This document shows, piece after piece, positions 32,284 to 42,163 of a stretch of DNA of 64,000 nt. Every line of letters starts with the position of its first letter. Position 1 is the first letter of the stretch. The translations under genes were made by a program, and so were the position numbers. Location of the stretch: the NCBI GenBank assembly GCA_964059195.1, contig CAXKWD010000010.1, positions 1,680,001-1,744,000 on the forward strand, read 5' to 3'. Source of the DNA: Ectobius pallidus (taxonomy: Eukaryota > Arthropoda > Insecta > Blattodea > Ectobiidae). The notes under the pieces were generated by a model that worked only from the letters and a program-made list of their open reading frames with translations, was not told where the DNA came from and ran no database searches.

Positions 32284-34642
32284 CATCATCATCATCATCA
32301 TCATCCTATCATGTATTAGGCCTAGGGGCCCGTTACGGTCTCAATCCATCGTTTAAGGGGTCTGCCCAATGATCTCTTGCCTGATGGTTGGTAATTTAGA
32401 ATTTGACGGGGTATTCTTGTTCGGCTCATTCTTCTTACGTGGGATATCCAGTTGTTTCTATATTTTCGTATATAGTCCATGATTGGTTCTGCTTGTAATT
32501 CTTTCATAATATCATAGTTTCTTTTGTGATCCGTTCTTGAGTAGCCTGCAGTGCGCCTCATAAATTTCATTTCTGACGTAGTTAGTCTCTGTGCATCCAT
32601 ACTACGTATTGTCCAGGCCTCACTGCCGTAACACAATATCGGTCTGGCTAATGTTTTGTAGATTCTAGTACGTGTGTGTTTCTGTACTATGTTAGGTTTG
32701 AAAATGCTATTAATTATTCCTGTTACTCTGTTGAATTTGATAATTTTTTGACTGAAATCTTTTTCTTCTTCATATGAGAGTTGATATCCAAGGTAATTAA
32801 ATGTATTGGTTTGTTCTAATGTTTTATTGTTAATGACAATTTTACTGCGAACTGGATCTTTCCCAATAAAGGCCATGACTTTAGATTTTTCTGTTGAGAT
32901 TTCCATATTGTAATTTTTTGCAATTTGATGGAATGAGTGAACTGAACGTTGAAGGTCATCTTCTGAGTTCGCTATAAACACAATGTCATCTGCGAACAAT
33001 AGGATGTCCAATTTATATAATCTGTTAAGTGGTATGCTACCATGTGGTTTTAATCTCCATTCTTTAATGGCAGAGTTCATGTATATTATGAAGAGCAGGG
33101 GCGAAAGACCGCAGCCTTGTCTGACACCTTGGTTTATTGGTCTGCAATCAGACAGTTTGTTTTCCATTTTAGCTTGTATGTAGTTATCTTTGTAAATATC
33201 ATATATGGCTTTGATCAATTGATCCGGGATTCCATCATATGCAAGAATTTCTAATAATTTGTTTCTATCGACTTTATCGAAGGCTTTCTTCAGATCAATA
33301 AATGCCATGTGTGTCTCAACATTGAATTCTCTGTGCTTTTCTATTAGGAGTTTCAGAGTGAAGTATCCATCACCACATGATCTTCCTTTTCGGAATCCAT
33401 TCTGAGCTTCATCAAATGTATTTGCATAGTAACCAGTTAATTTTGATTTTAACAGTTTGGTGTATATTTTATAGCCTGAATTCAGCAGGCTTATCCCTCT
33501 AAAGTTATCGCAATTATTTATATCTCCTTTCTTGTGTAGTGGGATTACAGTGGCTTGTAGCCAACTTTTAGGGGGAGGACCTTCATTATAAATTCTATTT
33601 AAAAAGTTTAAGAGCCTTTCATTAAAGGCATATCCTGCATATTTGAATAGTTCTAAATTAAGGCCATCTTCACCTGGGGCTTTGTTATTTTTGCATTGGA
33701 GTAGTGCGGTTTCTAGTTCTTCAAGTGTGAAAATATTTGTAAAGTTATTGTTAGAGGACAGGAGATTTATGTTTGCATTTTTTTGCTGCGATAAATTTTG
33801 AAAATATTCTATCCAGTTTTCTAAAGGTATTGTATTTAATTTTACTCTTTCTTGTACTTCTCCATTTAGTTGTTTTAAAATTTTATATGTTTTTGGATTT
33901 GGTCTTGTGATATCTATTTCCAGTTGGGTAGTAAAAGCATTCCAACTTTCTCTGTGATTCCTTCTGACTTCCCTTTTTGCTATTGCTCTTTTCTTTTTGT
34001 ACTCTATTTCATCGGCAAGTGTCTTAGTTGATAGGTATTTTCTGAATGCTTCACGTTTATCCTCAATAATTTTGGCTAGGTTTTCGTCCCATTTACGTAA
34101 ACCATGTCTTCTCATCCATTTCTTCTTTTTTCCTATGCTTTCGTTGGCAGCTGTATTTATAATATATTTTAATCTGCTCCATTCTTCTTCTATAGTGTTG
34201 CCAATTTCTACATTTAATAGGTTTGAAACTCTCTTTTGGTAGAGCCAGCGGATACTAGGGTCATTTAGTAACTGTACTTTGAAAGTGTATGTGGGTCGTG
34301 TAATGAATGATTTCTTCTTAAACCATCTTGGAGGAAATCGTGCTGGGGCCACTACCAGGTAATGATCTGATTCAATTTCGAAGCTACGAAATACCCTCGT
34401 GTCTAATATGATATCTGCTAATTTCTTGTTGGCCATTACATAATCGATTATTGACTTTTGGCCTCTGGCTTCCCATGTATATTTATGACTGTCTATGTGT
34501 TTGAAGTGGCTATTCATAATTTTTAATTGGTTGTATATGGCAAAATCTGTTAATCTTTCTCCATTTCTATTCGTTGTGTTTTCACCACATGTGCCTATGT
34601 GAATAATTGTGAATAATTGTGAATAATTGCCTATGTGAACAA
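32284..34642 (-). mobile_element. 5'-truncated RTE-like LINE nested in hAT
   Basis: A perfect 11-bp duplication TTATGAATAAT (32273-32283 and 34643-34653) brackets it. The 3' end on the minus strand is a (GAT)n tail directly after a very short 3' UTR. The 5' end is truncated inside the endonuclease and carries an untemplated-looking (TGTGAATAAT)n patch at 34595-34640. Confidence 0.9.
32322..34601 (-). pseudogene. LINE endonuclease (partial)-reverse transcriptase
   Basis: Open from the truncation point near 34601 through TAG at 32322-32324; the first ATG is at 34517. It begins within the endonuclease (RNGERLTDFAIYNQ) and keeps its SDHYLV catalytic end. A linker of about 200 residues follows, then a reverse transcriptase with NNKAPGEDGLNLELF, GFRKGRSCGDG, FIDLKKAFDKVDR, GVRQGCGLSP and intact FADD (about 508-511 counted from the ATG). 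The C-terminus has CYGSEAWT and ISHVRRM...GRPLKRW, a block shared with RTE/BovB-like LINEs. There are no internal stops, so the insertion is fairly young, but it lacks the endonuclease N-terminus and a promoter. Clade assignment is tentative. Confidence 0.88.
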
Positions 34643-34977
34643 TTATGAATAATTAATTCGTTTATTGTACTTCTCAATACCCACGTTACCTACATTTAAA
34701 TACATATTCCCTTTATTATCTACTAAAGGCCTACAAATGAGTAATTGTGATAGGTGGGAACTTCTTGGAAGAAGGAAGGGGAGGCGCAAATCAAGTGGCC
34801 TATACTTATGAAAAGTATAAATCCGGCACTGTGCCTACTTGATGGTGCGAGAGCTTCAATAATACTTGCACCAAAATTGGTATTACTGAGCTGGGTTTTC
34901 TTCAGAAATGTTATGTGGTGGATATAAATATCCAGAATCCCACTTCCAGACATATATCTTACGAAAATATTTCTAGA

Positions 34978-35155
34978 ATTTTGGAATTTGTGTTATGTCT
35001 TCCTGATACAAATACAGCAATCGTGGCTTGTGTTTTCTTTGAAGAATGAGGCATGGACAGCTGAAAAAATTCACATAAAGGTAAGCACATTGGAAGCATT
35101 ACTGATGATGACAGTTAATTTGAAATACATTTTTGTCCAAAAATCTAGTTTTACT
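34978..35155 (+). pseudogene. C-terminal relic of another hAT-type transposase
   Basis: Frames read LCLPDTNTAIVACVF and, after a one-base shift, SLKNEAWTAEKIHIKVSTLE followed by ALLMMTVN. The run 'VFSxxNxxWTxEKxxxKVxTLxALLxxxxN' resembles the C-terminal end of a hAT-like transposase family found as domesticated and relic genes in animals. It lies outside the hAT ends at 31248-34831, so it is a separate relic. One frameshift, no upstream domain. Confidence 0.5.
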
Positions 35156-38068
35156 TTGTGACGGACTTATTTTAGTTTTACATAAATTTCATTTACTTTT
35201 TCTTTTCCTAAGAATAACCTTTACGTAATATAGTTCTATAACCCGATTGTCGGTCGTGACAATGACCCAGTTAAGTGATTACGTAACTACACCTGTCTTG
35301 GCATCACAAGCTACGGCAAGTGTACTTTAACATTACAACACTATTTAGAATAACAACACCATACAGAGTGTTCTCAAACTTCTTCACTACACTTAACTAT
35401 CAACAAATTTCTCTTTTATTTGTGGAAATACTTGATTTTACGGGCGCCATCCACAAATTACAATCTTATCCATCTATTGATGATTTTATTTACAATAATT
35501 CTTACTTCTTCAATATATTTTTTTCTATACTAACTTCTAACTAAAGTCCGATCACAATATAATATATATATATAAACATATATATATATATATGTATGCC
35601 TCTCAGTCAGCTTTTAAAAAAAGTCGAGATAGGGATGGGTTCTGATATTTTAAGTGAAGTACCATACTTATACTATAAAGTGAATAATAACGCCAATTTA
35701 AATTTTATTCAACAATATTCAGTTTTTTTTCTGTTGCTTTACAAATTTTATTTTTAGTTACAATAAGCTTTTATTTCTTCATTACTTACTCTCACAATCA
35801 ATAGAATCATTATAGATGCATACTATATTATTATCATAAAAAATTAACACTTATCGTATGAAGAACAATATCCAATTATCTGTTTTTAATAAGATTAGTA
35901 CTCTCAAATAGTTTCATTTCAATGTTGTACTATTATATTGAATATCAACCAGTTAATGTAATTCCTTATTTTATTTTACAGATGGATTCCTGAATTCTAC
36001 AATCAAATATTTCTTTTATCAAAAACGTTTAGGACGTCAAAGAATGAACTTCACAGAAAACTTTGTAAGACTCCAAAATGTCAATATTCTTCTAATAAAT
36101 GTTCATTTCCAATTATAACGAATTTTACTTCATTTTCTCTCCTTAACAGTCAGTTATGGTATAATCCTGTATTAGTCTGTTCCTATCTGTCCAGTCTAAG
36201 AAGAATAAGTTGTATTTAAAGATAAATAGTAAAGACAATATAGAAGAAAGAAATTGAAATTTAGGCCTATGTCCAAGAATTGAACTGTGGTGATAGACCT
36301 CCGATAGGCCTACAGCGAGTTATGTCTAGGTTCTGAGTTACAGCCAACCCGACATCTCCCCTGCAACCGGTGAAATAAGAAAAGTCTAAAAAAAAATAAT
36401 TTTGACAAATCGATGAACAAGGTCCCTGACAAGTATATAACTGCCCGTGGGGAAGGTGAACACCTCGAACATCGATAAACTCTAGTAACTCTTTCCAGAA
36501 TTATTCTATCCTGCTAGGTTCGGTCCTCCCTAGGCCTACTACTAGACTTCTTTTCCTTTATTTATTTTATTTGAGATCTCAGGTGTTCACATCACCTAAA
36601 GTATTCCTATCCTAATAATTCTTCTTTATGTAGTGTATTCAATTTATATCAACTTCTATAAGAATTATTAGTTCCCTTTTTCCTTCCTTCCTCTTCAGAA
36701 ATTTATTTTATTTTATCATAGGTAATCCCATGAGAGTTTACGATTTTATCGATTGATTCGCGACTGAGCTATTACGTGAATAAAAATGTAACGAATTATA
36801 CAAATAATAATTACAAAAAACGGGATACTATGAATCAACCAACCATGAATCGATTCGAGTTACCATGTTGTAACCATGTAAGACATAGTGAACCTAATTG
36901 AGGTAAGCTAACAGTAGAACAGAACACGAACTAGCTTGCACCGAATCAAAATTTTGTTTTTAATCAATGTACATTTATATTATTTCAATTTCCAAACAAG
37001 TTGTGTGGTATAAAATGATCTGTTTTTATTGTGTGCACGGCAGCATGTGACAAATTAGTCATTGTACGTTGATACTTACATTTCCAGCAACGAGCTGATG
37101 TTTTATCAGATAAAATTGGACCCTCGTATTAATAGATAGCATTTTATACAGTAATCGATCAATATGAGTGGAATAGTCCGTAAAAGTCTTGCATTAATAA
37201 TTAATAATAAAATAATATAATAATATAATAAAAACTTGACCTCCTCAATGAAAGTTTCCTGAAACGTAGGCCTAATATCTTTGTGTGAATATTTAACATC
37301 CATAGCACTGAGTATAAGATATCCAACCTTTATTCAGGACTCACTTCAATTTATTTCGATGCCAAAGTAAACGAATTACTGGACACAGACACACACCCAT
37401 ATATATATATTAAGCATTTTACTTGTAGCTTAAAGAAAAAGTTAAAGACTTGGGGGGTAAACAGCTGAGGGGAAACGTTTGAGGGAAAAAGGGTGTGTAT
37501 TAAACTTAAATTTTGACACAAGACCTGATCACAAAATTAATTGTAATATGCAGTGAAGAGAATTAATTAATTATTCATTACTGCATAGCGAGCTGCAGAT
37601 GGAAAGAAAACGTTTGCGTGTTTTAGTACCTCCAGACTTTGAAACTCAATGTCCTCGACCTGCTAGCTTTAATTACAGTTTGCTACTTCACATTGCTCCG
37701 AATGGCGATGCCTCAACTTAAGCTTCTCCCTGGCGTTACATAAATCAAGCAGTTCTTCTGCATAAGGACCGAAGTTTAATAGCCTCTCTGCAGTATTTGT
37801 TAGGCACCATTTTTACAGCCTCATACCTTTCTTCCTTATGGTATGTATGAATAGAGTATAAAATAAAATTACATGTTCACTTAAGTCGAACATACTCAGT
37901 ATCCTTAGCACTGTAAAGTAACTGTCGGTTAAAATTCATAATGTCTGTGGTAAAATATTGAAATATATTGATTGGTTCACGTTAATAAATTGTTGCTGTT
38001 CAAAGTGCCCCCAAATAAAAATCATCAAGACAGTAACTAAACACTTCTCATTGTGTAACAACAAGTTG
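35156..38068. other. Gene-free AT-rich region
   Basis: Nothing coding recognised. A (TA)n microsatellite lies at about 35561-35594. Short ORFs have no motif. Confidence 0.55.
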
Positions 38069-38072
38069 CCTT

Positions 38073-40529
38073 TGAGACGGAGGTAAATTTCTCCGTCTCC
38101 AATTTCTTTCTCCTTGCTTGTGTGGCTCTCCTGGCTCGTATTGTGCTGCCCTCTGGCTCAAGGTTGGGGGTGTGAGCTGGAAGCCGTTCCGCCATTACGT
38201 TAGTACCGTTTGAGTTTTGTTTGTGTGTGGAGTTCTCTCCCGGATCTCCGGCTGGCTTATGGCGAGTTCGATCTATCCGTCATTTCATGCTTAATAAGTG
38301 CCTTCTGATTAATAGAGTTAATATTCCACCATGTTAAATTATATTCCAAGGCAACGTCTAAGCGTGAAACCTGAAAATTCCCATTTGTATGCTTGTTGTG
38401 AAAAGCAATAACTTAGCTAATGTAAATTTAAAAATGCCTTTTTCAAGTTAAACTTAATATGTGCCCTTACAAGTTTTTCTAGTAATTGTGTAGGCGTTTC
38501 TCTTTGAAGAGTTGTCTCTGTAAGTTTCCCTTAAAATTATGGCATGTATTTCTGTATCCATTTCGTGTTCGTCAGCTAAGTGACGTCATGCCTGCTTCTT
38601 TCTGAATATTTCGACAGATATATATATATATTTTTTTTGGCCCTCATTTCCCGTTCAAGTTATTGCTATTTGTAAGGTTCCTTATGTGGAACGAGTGCTC
38701 GAAGTATTTTTCTAGTATACCTAGTTTGGTAGTTTCTGAAATGACAGGCTAATTAATCCTGTTTAATCTCTACTCCTTCTACCCTAGTATACGAATGCTG
38801 GTATCTCTCTGGGGAAAATTAAGCTAGAAAGAAGCTATAGTAATCATAGTAATCATCTCAGTATTCCACATTCTCAATTACACAGTGCTAAATTTCTTAT
38901 AAGGCTGTCCTTGCTTATTGCAATTTTGCTTAGCCTGTTTAAAATAGATTTCACATTTTGTATGGCATAATTTAAATGAATGTGTATTCTTATAGCACAT
39001 TGCTAAAATTCTTATAAAGCCTGGCTTGGCCATTTACATTTTGCTTAGCCTGTTTAAAATAGATTTCACATTTTGTAGGGCATAATTTAAATTAATGTGT
39101 ATTCCTATAGCGCATTGCTAAATTCTTATAAAGCCTGTCTTGGCCATTTACAATTTGCTTGGCCTACCTAAAAGAGATTTCAGATTTTTGTAAGGCATTA
39201 TTCTACTTAATGAGAATTTCTATATTGCTATTTTCTTGTAAAGCTGTTTTGGCCTATTACAATTTGCTTGGCCTATCTAAAAGAGATTTCAGATTTTTGT
39301 AAGGCATTATTCTAATTAATGAGAATTGCTACAGCATATTGCTAATTTTCTTATAAAGCTGTTTTTCCCTATTACAATTTGCTTCGCCTATCTAAAAGAG
39401 ATTTCAGATTTTTGTAAGGCATTATTCTAATTAATGAGAATTTCTATATTGCTATTTTCTTATAAAGCTGTTTTGGCCTATTACAATTTGCTTGGCCTAT
39501 CTAAAAGAGATTTCAGATTTTTGTAAGGCATTATTCTAATTAATGAGAATTGCTACAGCATATTGCTAATTTTCTTATAAAGCTGTTTTTCCCTATTACA
39601 ATTTGCTTCGCCTATCTAAAAGAGATTTCAGATTTTTGTAAGGCATTATTCTAATTAATGAGAATTTCTATATTGCTATTTTCTTATAAAGCTGTTTTGG
39701 CCTATTACAATTTGCTTGGCCTATCTAAAAGAGATTTCAGATTTTTGTAAGGCATTATCCTAATTAATGAGAATTTCTATATTGCTATTTTCTTATAAAG
39801 CTGTTTTGGCCTATTACAATTTGCTTGGCCTATCTAAAAGAGATTTCAGATTTTTGTAAGGCATTATTCTAATTAATGAGAATTTCTATATTGCTATTTT
39901 CTTGTAAAGCTGTTTTGGCCTATTACAATTTGCTTGGCCTATCTAAAAGAGATTTCAGATTTTTGTAAGGCATTATTCTAATTAATGAGAATTGCTACAG
40001 CATATTGCTAACTTTCTTATAAAGCTGTTCCTTGCCAATTATATTTTGTCTTGGCGACTTAAGATAGCTTCAGACGTATACAGGCCATTATGTATATTAA
40101 GCCATATCTCTTTGTATTCTCTGAGACGTAAGGTTAAGAATTCTATATGGGGTGTACCGTCCCTTTTTATATATTTATTTAAATTGCTAGTTGTCATAGA
40201 GTTGTCTCTCAAGTTACATTTATATAGAGTTTATGGTTATTAAATTGTTAAAATTATTTCAATTTGATTTATGGGTGTTCACTCCATTCGCTTTCCTCCT
40301 CCCCGCGTGCCTGATATGTGAATTTATTTCAAGTGACGATCTCCTCTGGTGTTCCCAGTTACCTTCCCCTATTATCTCTCGTTATCAGTGCTTGGCAATT
40401 ATGGCGATGTATCATTCTAACCTAACCTTCTTAACCAGCTCTCCTGGATGCTAGACTTTGTATGTTGTTTAGTACTCTTGAGTTCTCGTAACTGTTTGCC
40501 CCCCAACTAACTAAATTTATCTGGCCGCA
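38073..40529 (+). repeat. 5' LTR of element B
   Basis: About 2,457 bp, unusually long. Its first bases form a perfect 9-bp inverted repeat (GAGACGGAG ... CTCCGTCTC, 38074-38099). The middle is a tandem array (38860-40010). The ORFs of 83 and 73 codons near its end recur in the 3' LTR and have no motif. Confidence 0.95.
38860..40010 (+). repeat. 109/115-bp tandem array in the 5' LTR
   Basis: AAAGAGATTTCAGATTTTTG recurs at about 39171, 39280, 39395, 39504, 39619, 39728, 39837 and 39946. Spacings are 109, 115, 109, 115, 109, 109 and 109. The 115-bp intervals carry a TTGCTACAGCATATTGCTAA variant. More diverged units extend left to about 38860. Confidence 0.92.
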
Positions 40530-40531
40530 GT

Positions 40532-40540
40532 TGGTAGCAG
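40532..40540 (+). promoter_or_regulatory. Primer-binding site of B
   Basis: TGGTAGCAG, two bases after the LTR, is complementary to the 3' end of animal initiator methionine tRNA (...CTGCTACCA). The match breaks after nine bases. Confidence 0.7.
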
Positions 40541-40564
40541 TATCCTGGGGAGAGAGGAGGTTGG

Positions 40565-42091
40565 ATGCCCTGCATCCCATTTCTTAAACTTTTCTATTCG
40601 CTCCTACTTTTGCATACTTGCATCATGCCTTTAAGAACTCAACTATCGTGGGAGTTTCTCCGCAAGGAGGAGTTATTGTTTGAGATTAGGTCTAGGGGAG
40701 TCAAGGTGGAAGACTCTGCTGATGTACCCTCGCTTTTGGCCAAACTTAAACAAATTGCTACTTCACATAACCCCTCTTGCTCTTTCATTTCATCGCAGGA
40801 CCCTGTCATGGAATATCAATTGGTTAGACGCTCGGTGTCTGAATTACTAGATTTAGCTTCCGAATTGTTGCTGGATCCTGAGGCATCTTATCGACAAAAA
40901 CGTCGATTGCGACATCGTGCTTGGCACTGGGAAAACAGAATTTTCCTTCTGTCGCAGATGCGGGATGCTAACCTGGATTTGGGCGAGTTGGATAAACTTA
41001 CTGAATTATTAGTCTCGACCTTTTCATCCTCTGGGATGGAAGAGTCTGAATTGCCTGTTGTTGCTGGGGCCCATTGTGTTGGATTACCCTCCACTTCATC
41101 CCCTCCATTACATGTTGAATTACCATCACCTCAGGATGTTTATAATCAGCCAACAATTTCTAATACTATGCATGATGGAGTTTCTTCGCATGGTGTTCTG
41201 TCCGTTCAATCAGCATTGGCTGATCTTCAATTTGCGCCGTTAAAGATGCCGCATCCCTTACAAAAGATGCTGGAACGCGAAGGTACTTTTGCGATTTCTA
41301 AATTGCCTGATGTAATATTTTTCCTTCGGTTTTTGGTCAAATTTGTTGAACTTGCTGCTTCATTTCGAGTGAAGGATCTCGTGGCTTTGCAGTTATTACT
41401 TTCCATTGTTTCCGGTCGGGTGTTGGAAATATTGCAGGGTGTTTTAAGTACTTCCAAGACTCTTTTAGATTTTCACGCTCAACTTTTAGTCCAATTTATA
41501 CCATCTAGACCGCGTCAAGATTATTTGCGCAGATATTATTACCGCCCTCAGCGACTAAATGAACATTTCTCAGAGTTCTTCCTGGATATTAAATTGCATG
41601 CTGCAGTCTTCCAGGTTCCCGATTCTGAGAAACAAGTTGTAGATGTTATTATATCTGGATTAAACCCTAGCACTCGTTCTTATCTGACATTTGCAGCTAG
41701 ACCTGTCTCCTATTCAGACTTATCTAATCTTGTGTCTGTCATTGCTGAAGTGGAGAGTGCTGACGCTTGTCGTTCCACTTCCGCTATTACACCGTCCCAG
41801 GGAGTCCACAGGGTTCATGATCGACTGAATGACAGTCATGCTCGTGAACAACGCTCTTGCCATTATTGCTCTAATGTAGGTCATTTGAGCAGAGATTGTC
41901 GTAAAAGACTAGCGGATCTTCGCCAGCGTAATGCTAATGGCCAGGATGGGAATAGAAACTCTCGCCTGTGTTCATATTGTCATAAATTTGGTCACCTTGA
42001 GGCGAATTGTAGGAAAAAAGAATTTGATGTTCAGCGTCGGGCCTCTGCCGGTCCAGCTATTGGGCCGTCACCATCGCCTCGTGATTCCTGA
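40565..42091 (+). CDS. gag: Gag of element B (two zinc knuckles)
   Basis: 508 residues from the first ATG. The second ATG at 40625 (MPLRTQLSWEFLRKEELLFE) is the likelier start, because the first 20 residues are a hydrophobic stretch unlike Gag. The N-terminal RKEELLFEIRSRGVKV part resembles the SAP-like start seen in some arthropod Gag proteins. Residues about 218-405 form the helical capsid region (FRVKDLVALQLLLSIVSGRV...). Two CCHC knuckles follow, CHYCSNVGHLSRDC (432-445) and CSYCHKFGHLEANC (469-482), which bind and package element RNA. It ends at TGA 42089-42091, and the same frame continues open into pol, which implies stop-codon readthrough to make Gag-Pol. Confidence 0.9.
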   Translation: MPCIPFLKLFYSLLLLHTCIMPLRTQLSWEFLRKEELLFEIRSRGVKVEDSADVPSLLAKLKQIATSHNPSCSFISSQDPVMEYQLVRRSVSELLDLASELLLDPEASYRQKRRLRHRAWHWENRIFLLSQMRDANLDLGELDKLTELLVSTFSSSGMEESELPVVAGAHCVGLPSTSSPPLHVELPSPQDVYNQPTISNTMHDGVSSHGVLSVQSALADLQFAPLKMPHPLQKMLEREGTFAISKLPDVIFFLRFLVKFVELAASFRVKDLVALQLLLSIVSGRVLEILQGVLSTSKTLLDFHAQLLVQFIPSRPRQDYLRRYYYRPQRLNEHFSEFFLDIKLHAAVFQVPDSEKQVVDVIISGLNPSTRSYLTFAARPVSYSDLSNLVSVIAEVESADACRSTSAITPSQGVHRVHDRLNDSHAREQRSCHYCSNVGHLSRDCRKRLADLRQRNANGQDGNRNSRLCSYCHKFGHLEANCRKKEFDVQRRASAGPAIGPSPSPRDS

Positions 42092-42163
42092 CTAGTACCT
42101 GAATTTTCCCAGTCCATTCCTGGCATTCATCCTTCAGAGCGTGACCGGGTCTTATTTCAGGCT
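42089..42163 (+). promoter_or_regulatory. UGA-CUAG readthrough signal and gag-pol linker
   Basis: The gag stop reads TGA CTA G. UGA-CUA(G) is the best characterised leaky stop context in animal cells and animal viruses. From 42092 to the pol ATG at 42164 the gag frame has no other stop, so readthrough would join Gag directly to Pol. A weak 6-bp pairing (CCTGAA 42098-42103 with TTCAGG 42156-42161) lies downstream; whether it matters is unknown. Confidence 0.75.

Larger units (their letters stand above)
31248..34831. mobile_element. hAT element (ZMYM-like transposase) with nested LINE
   Basis: Left end CAGTCCTGGATTTATCATTA and right end (complement) CAGTGCCGGATTTATACTTT are related inverted termini. 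Flanks CGCCTACT (31240-31247) and TGCCTACT (34832-34839) match at 7 of 8 bases, as expected for an aged 8-bp hAT duplication. Without the LINE at 32284-34642 the element is about 1.2 kb and carries a shortened transposase at its left half. Confidence 0.8.

Noticed and set aside
38860..40010. CRISPR-like array
   Set aside because: Whole 109/115-bp units are repeated with no short repeat/unique spacer pattern. It lies in an LTR of a eukaryotic retrotransposon.
39992..40454. 83- and 73-codon frames repeated at 49200-49662
   Set aside because: Located inside the LTRs of element B; no domain or start context.
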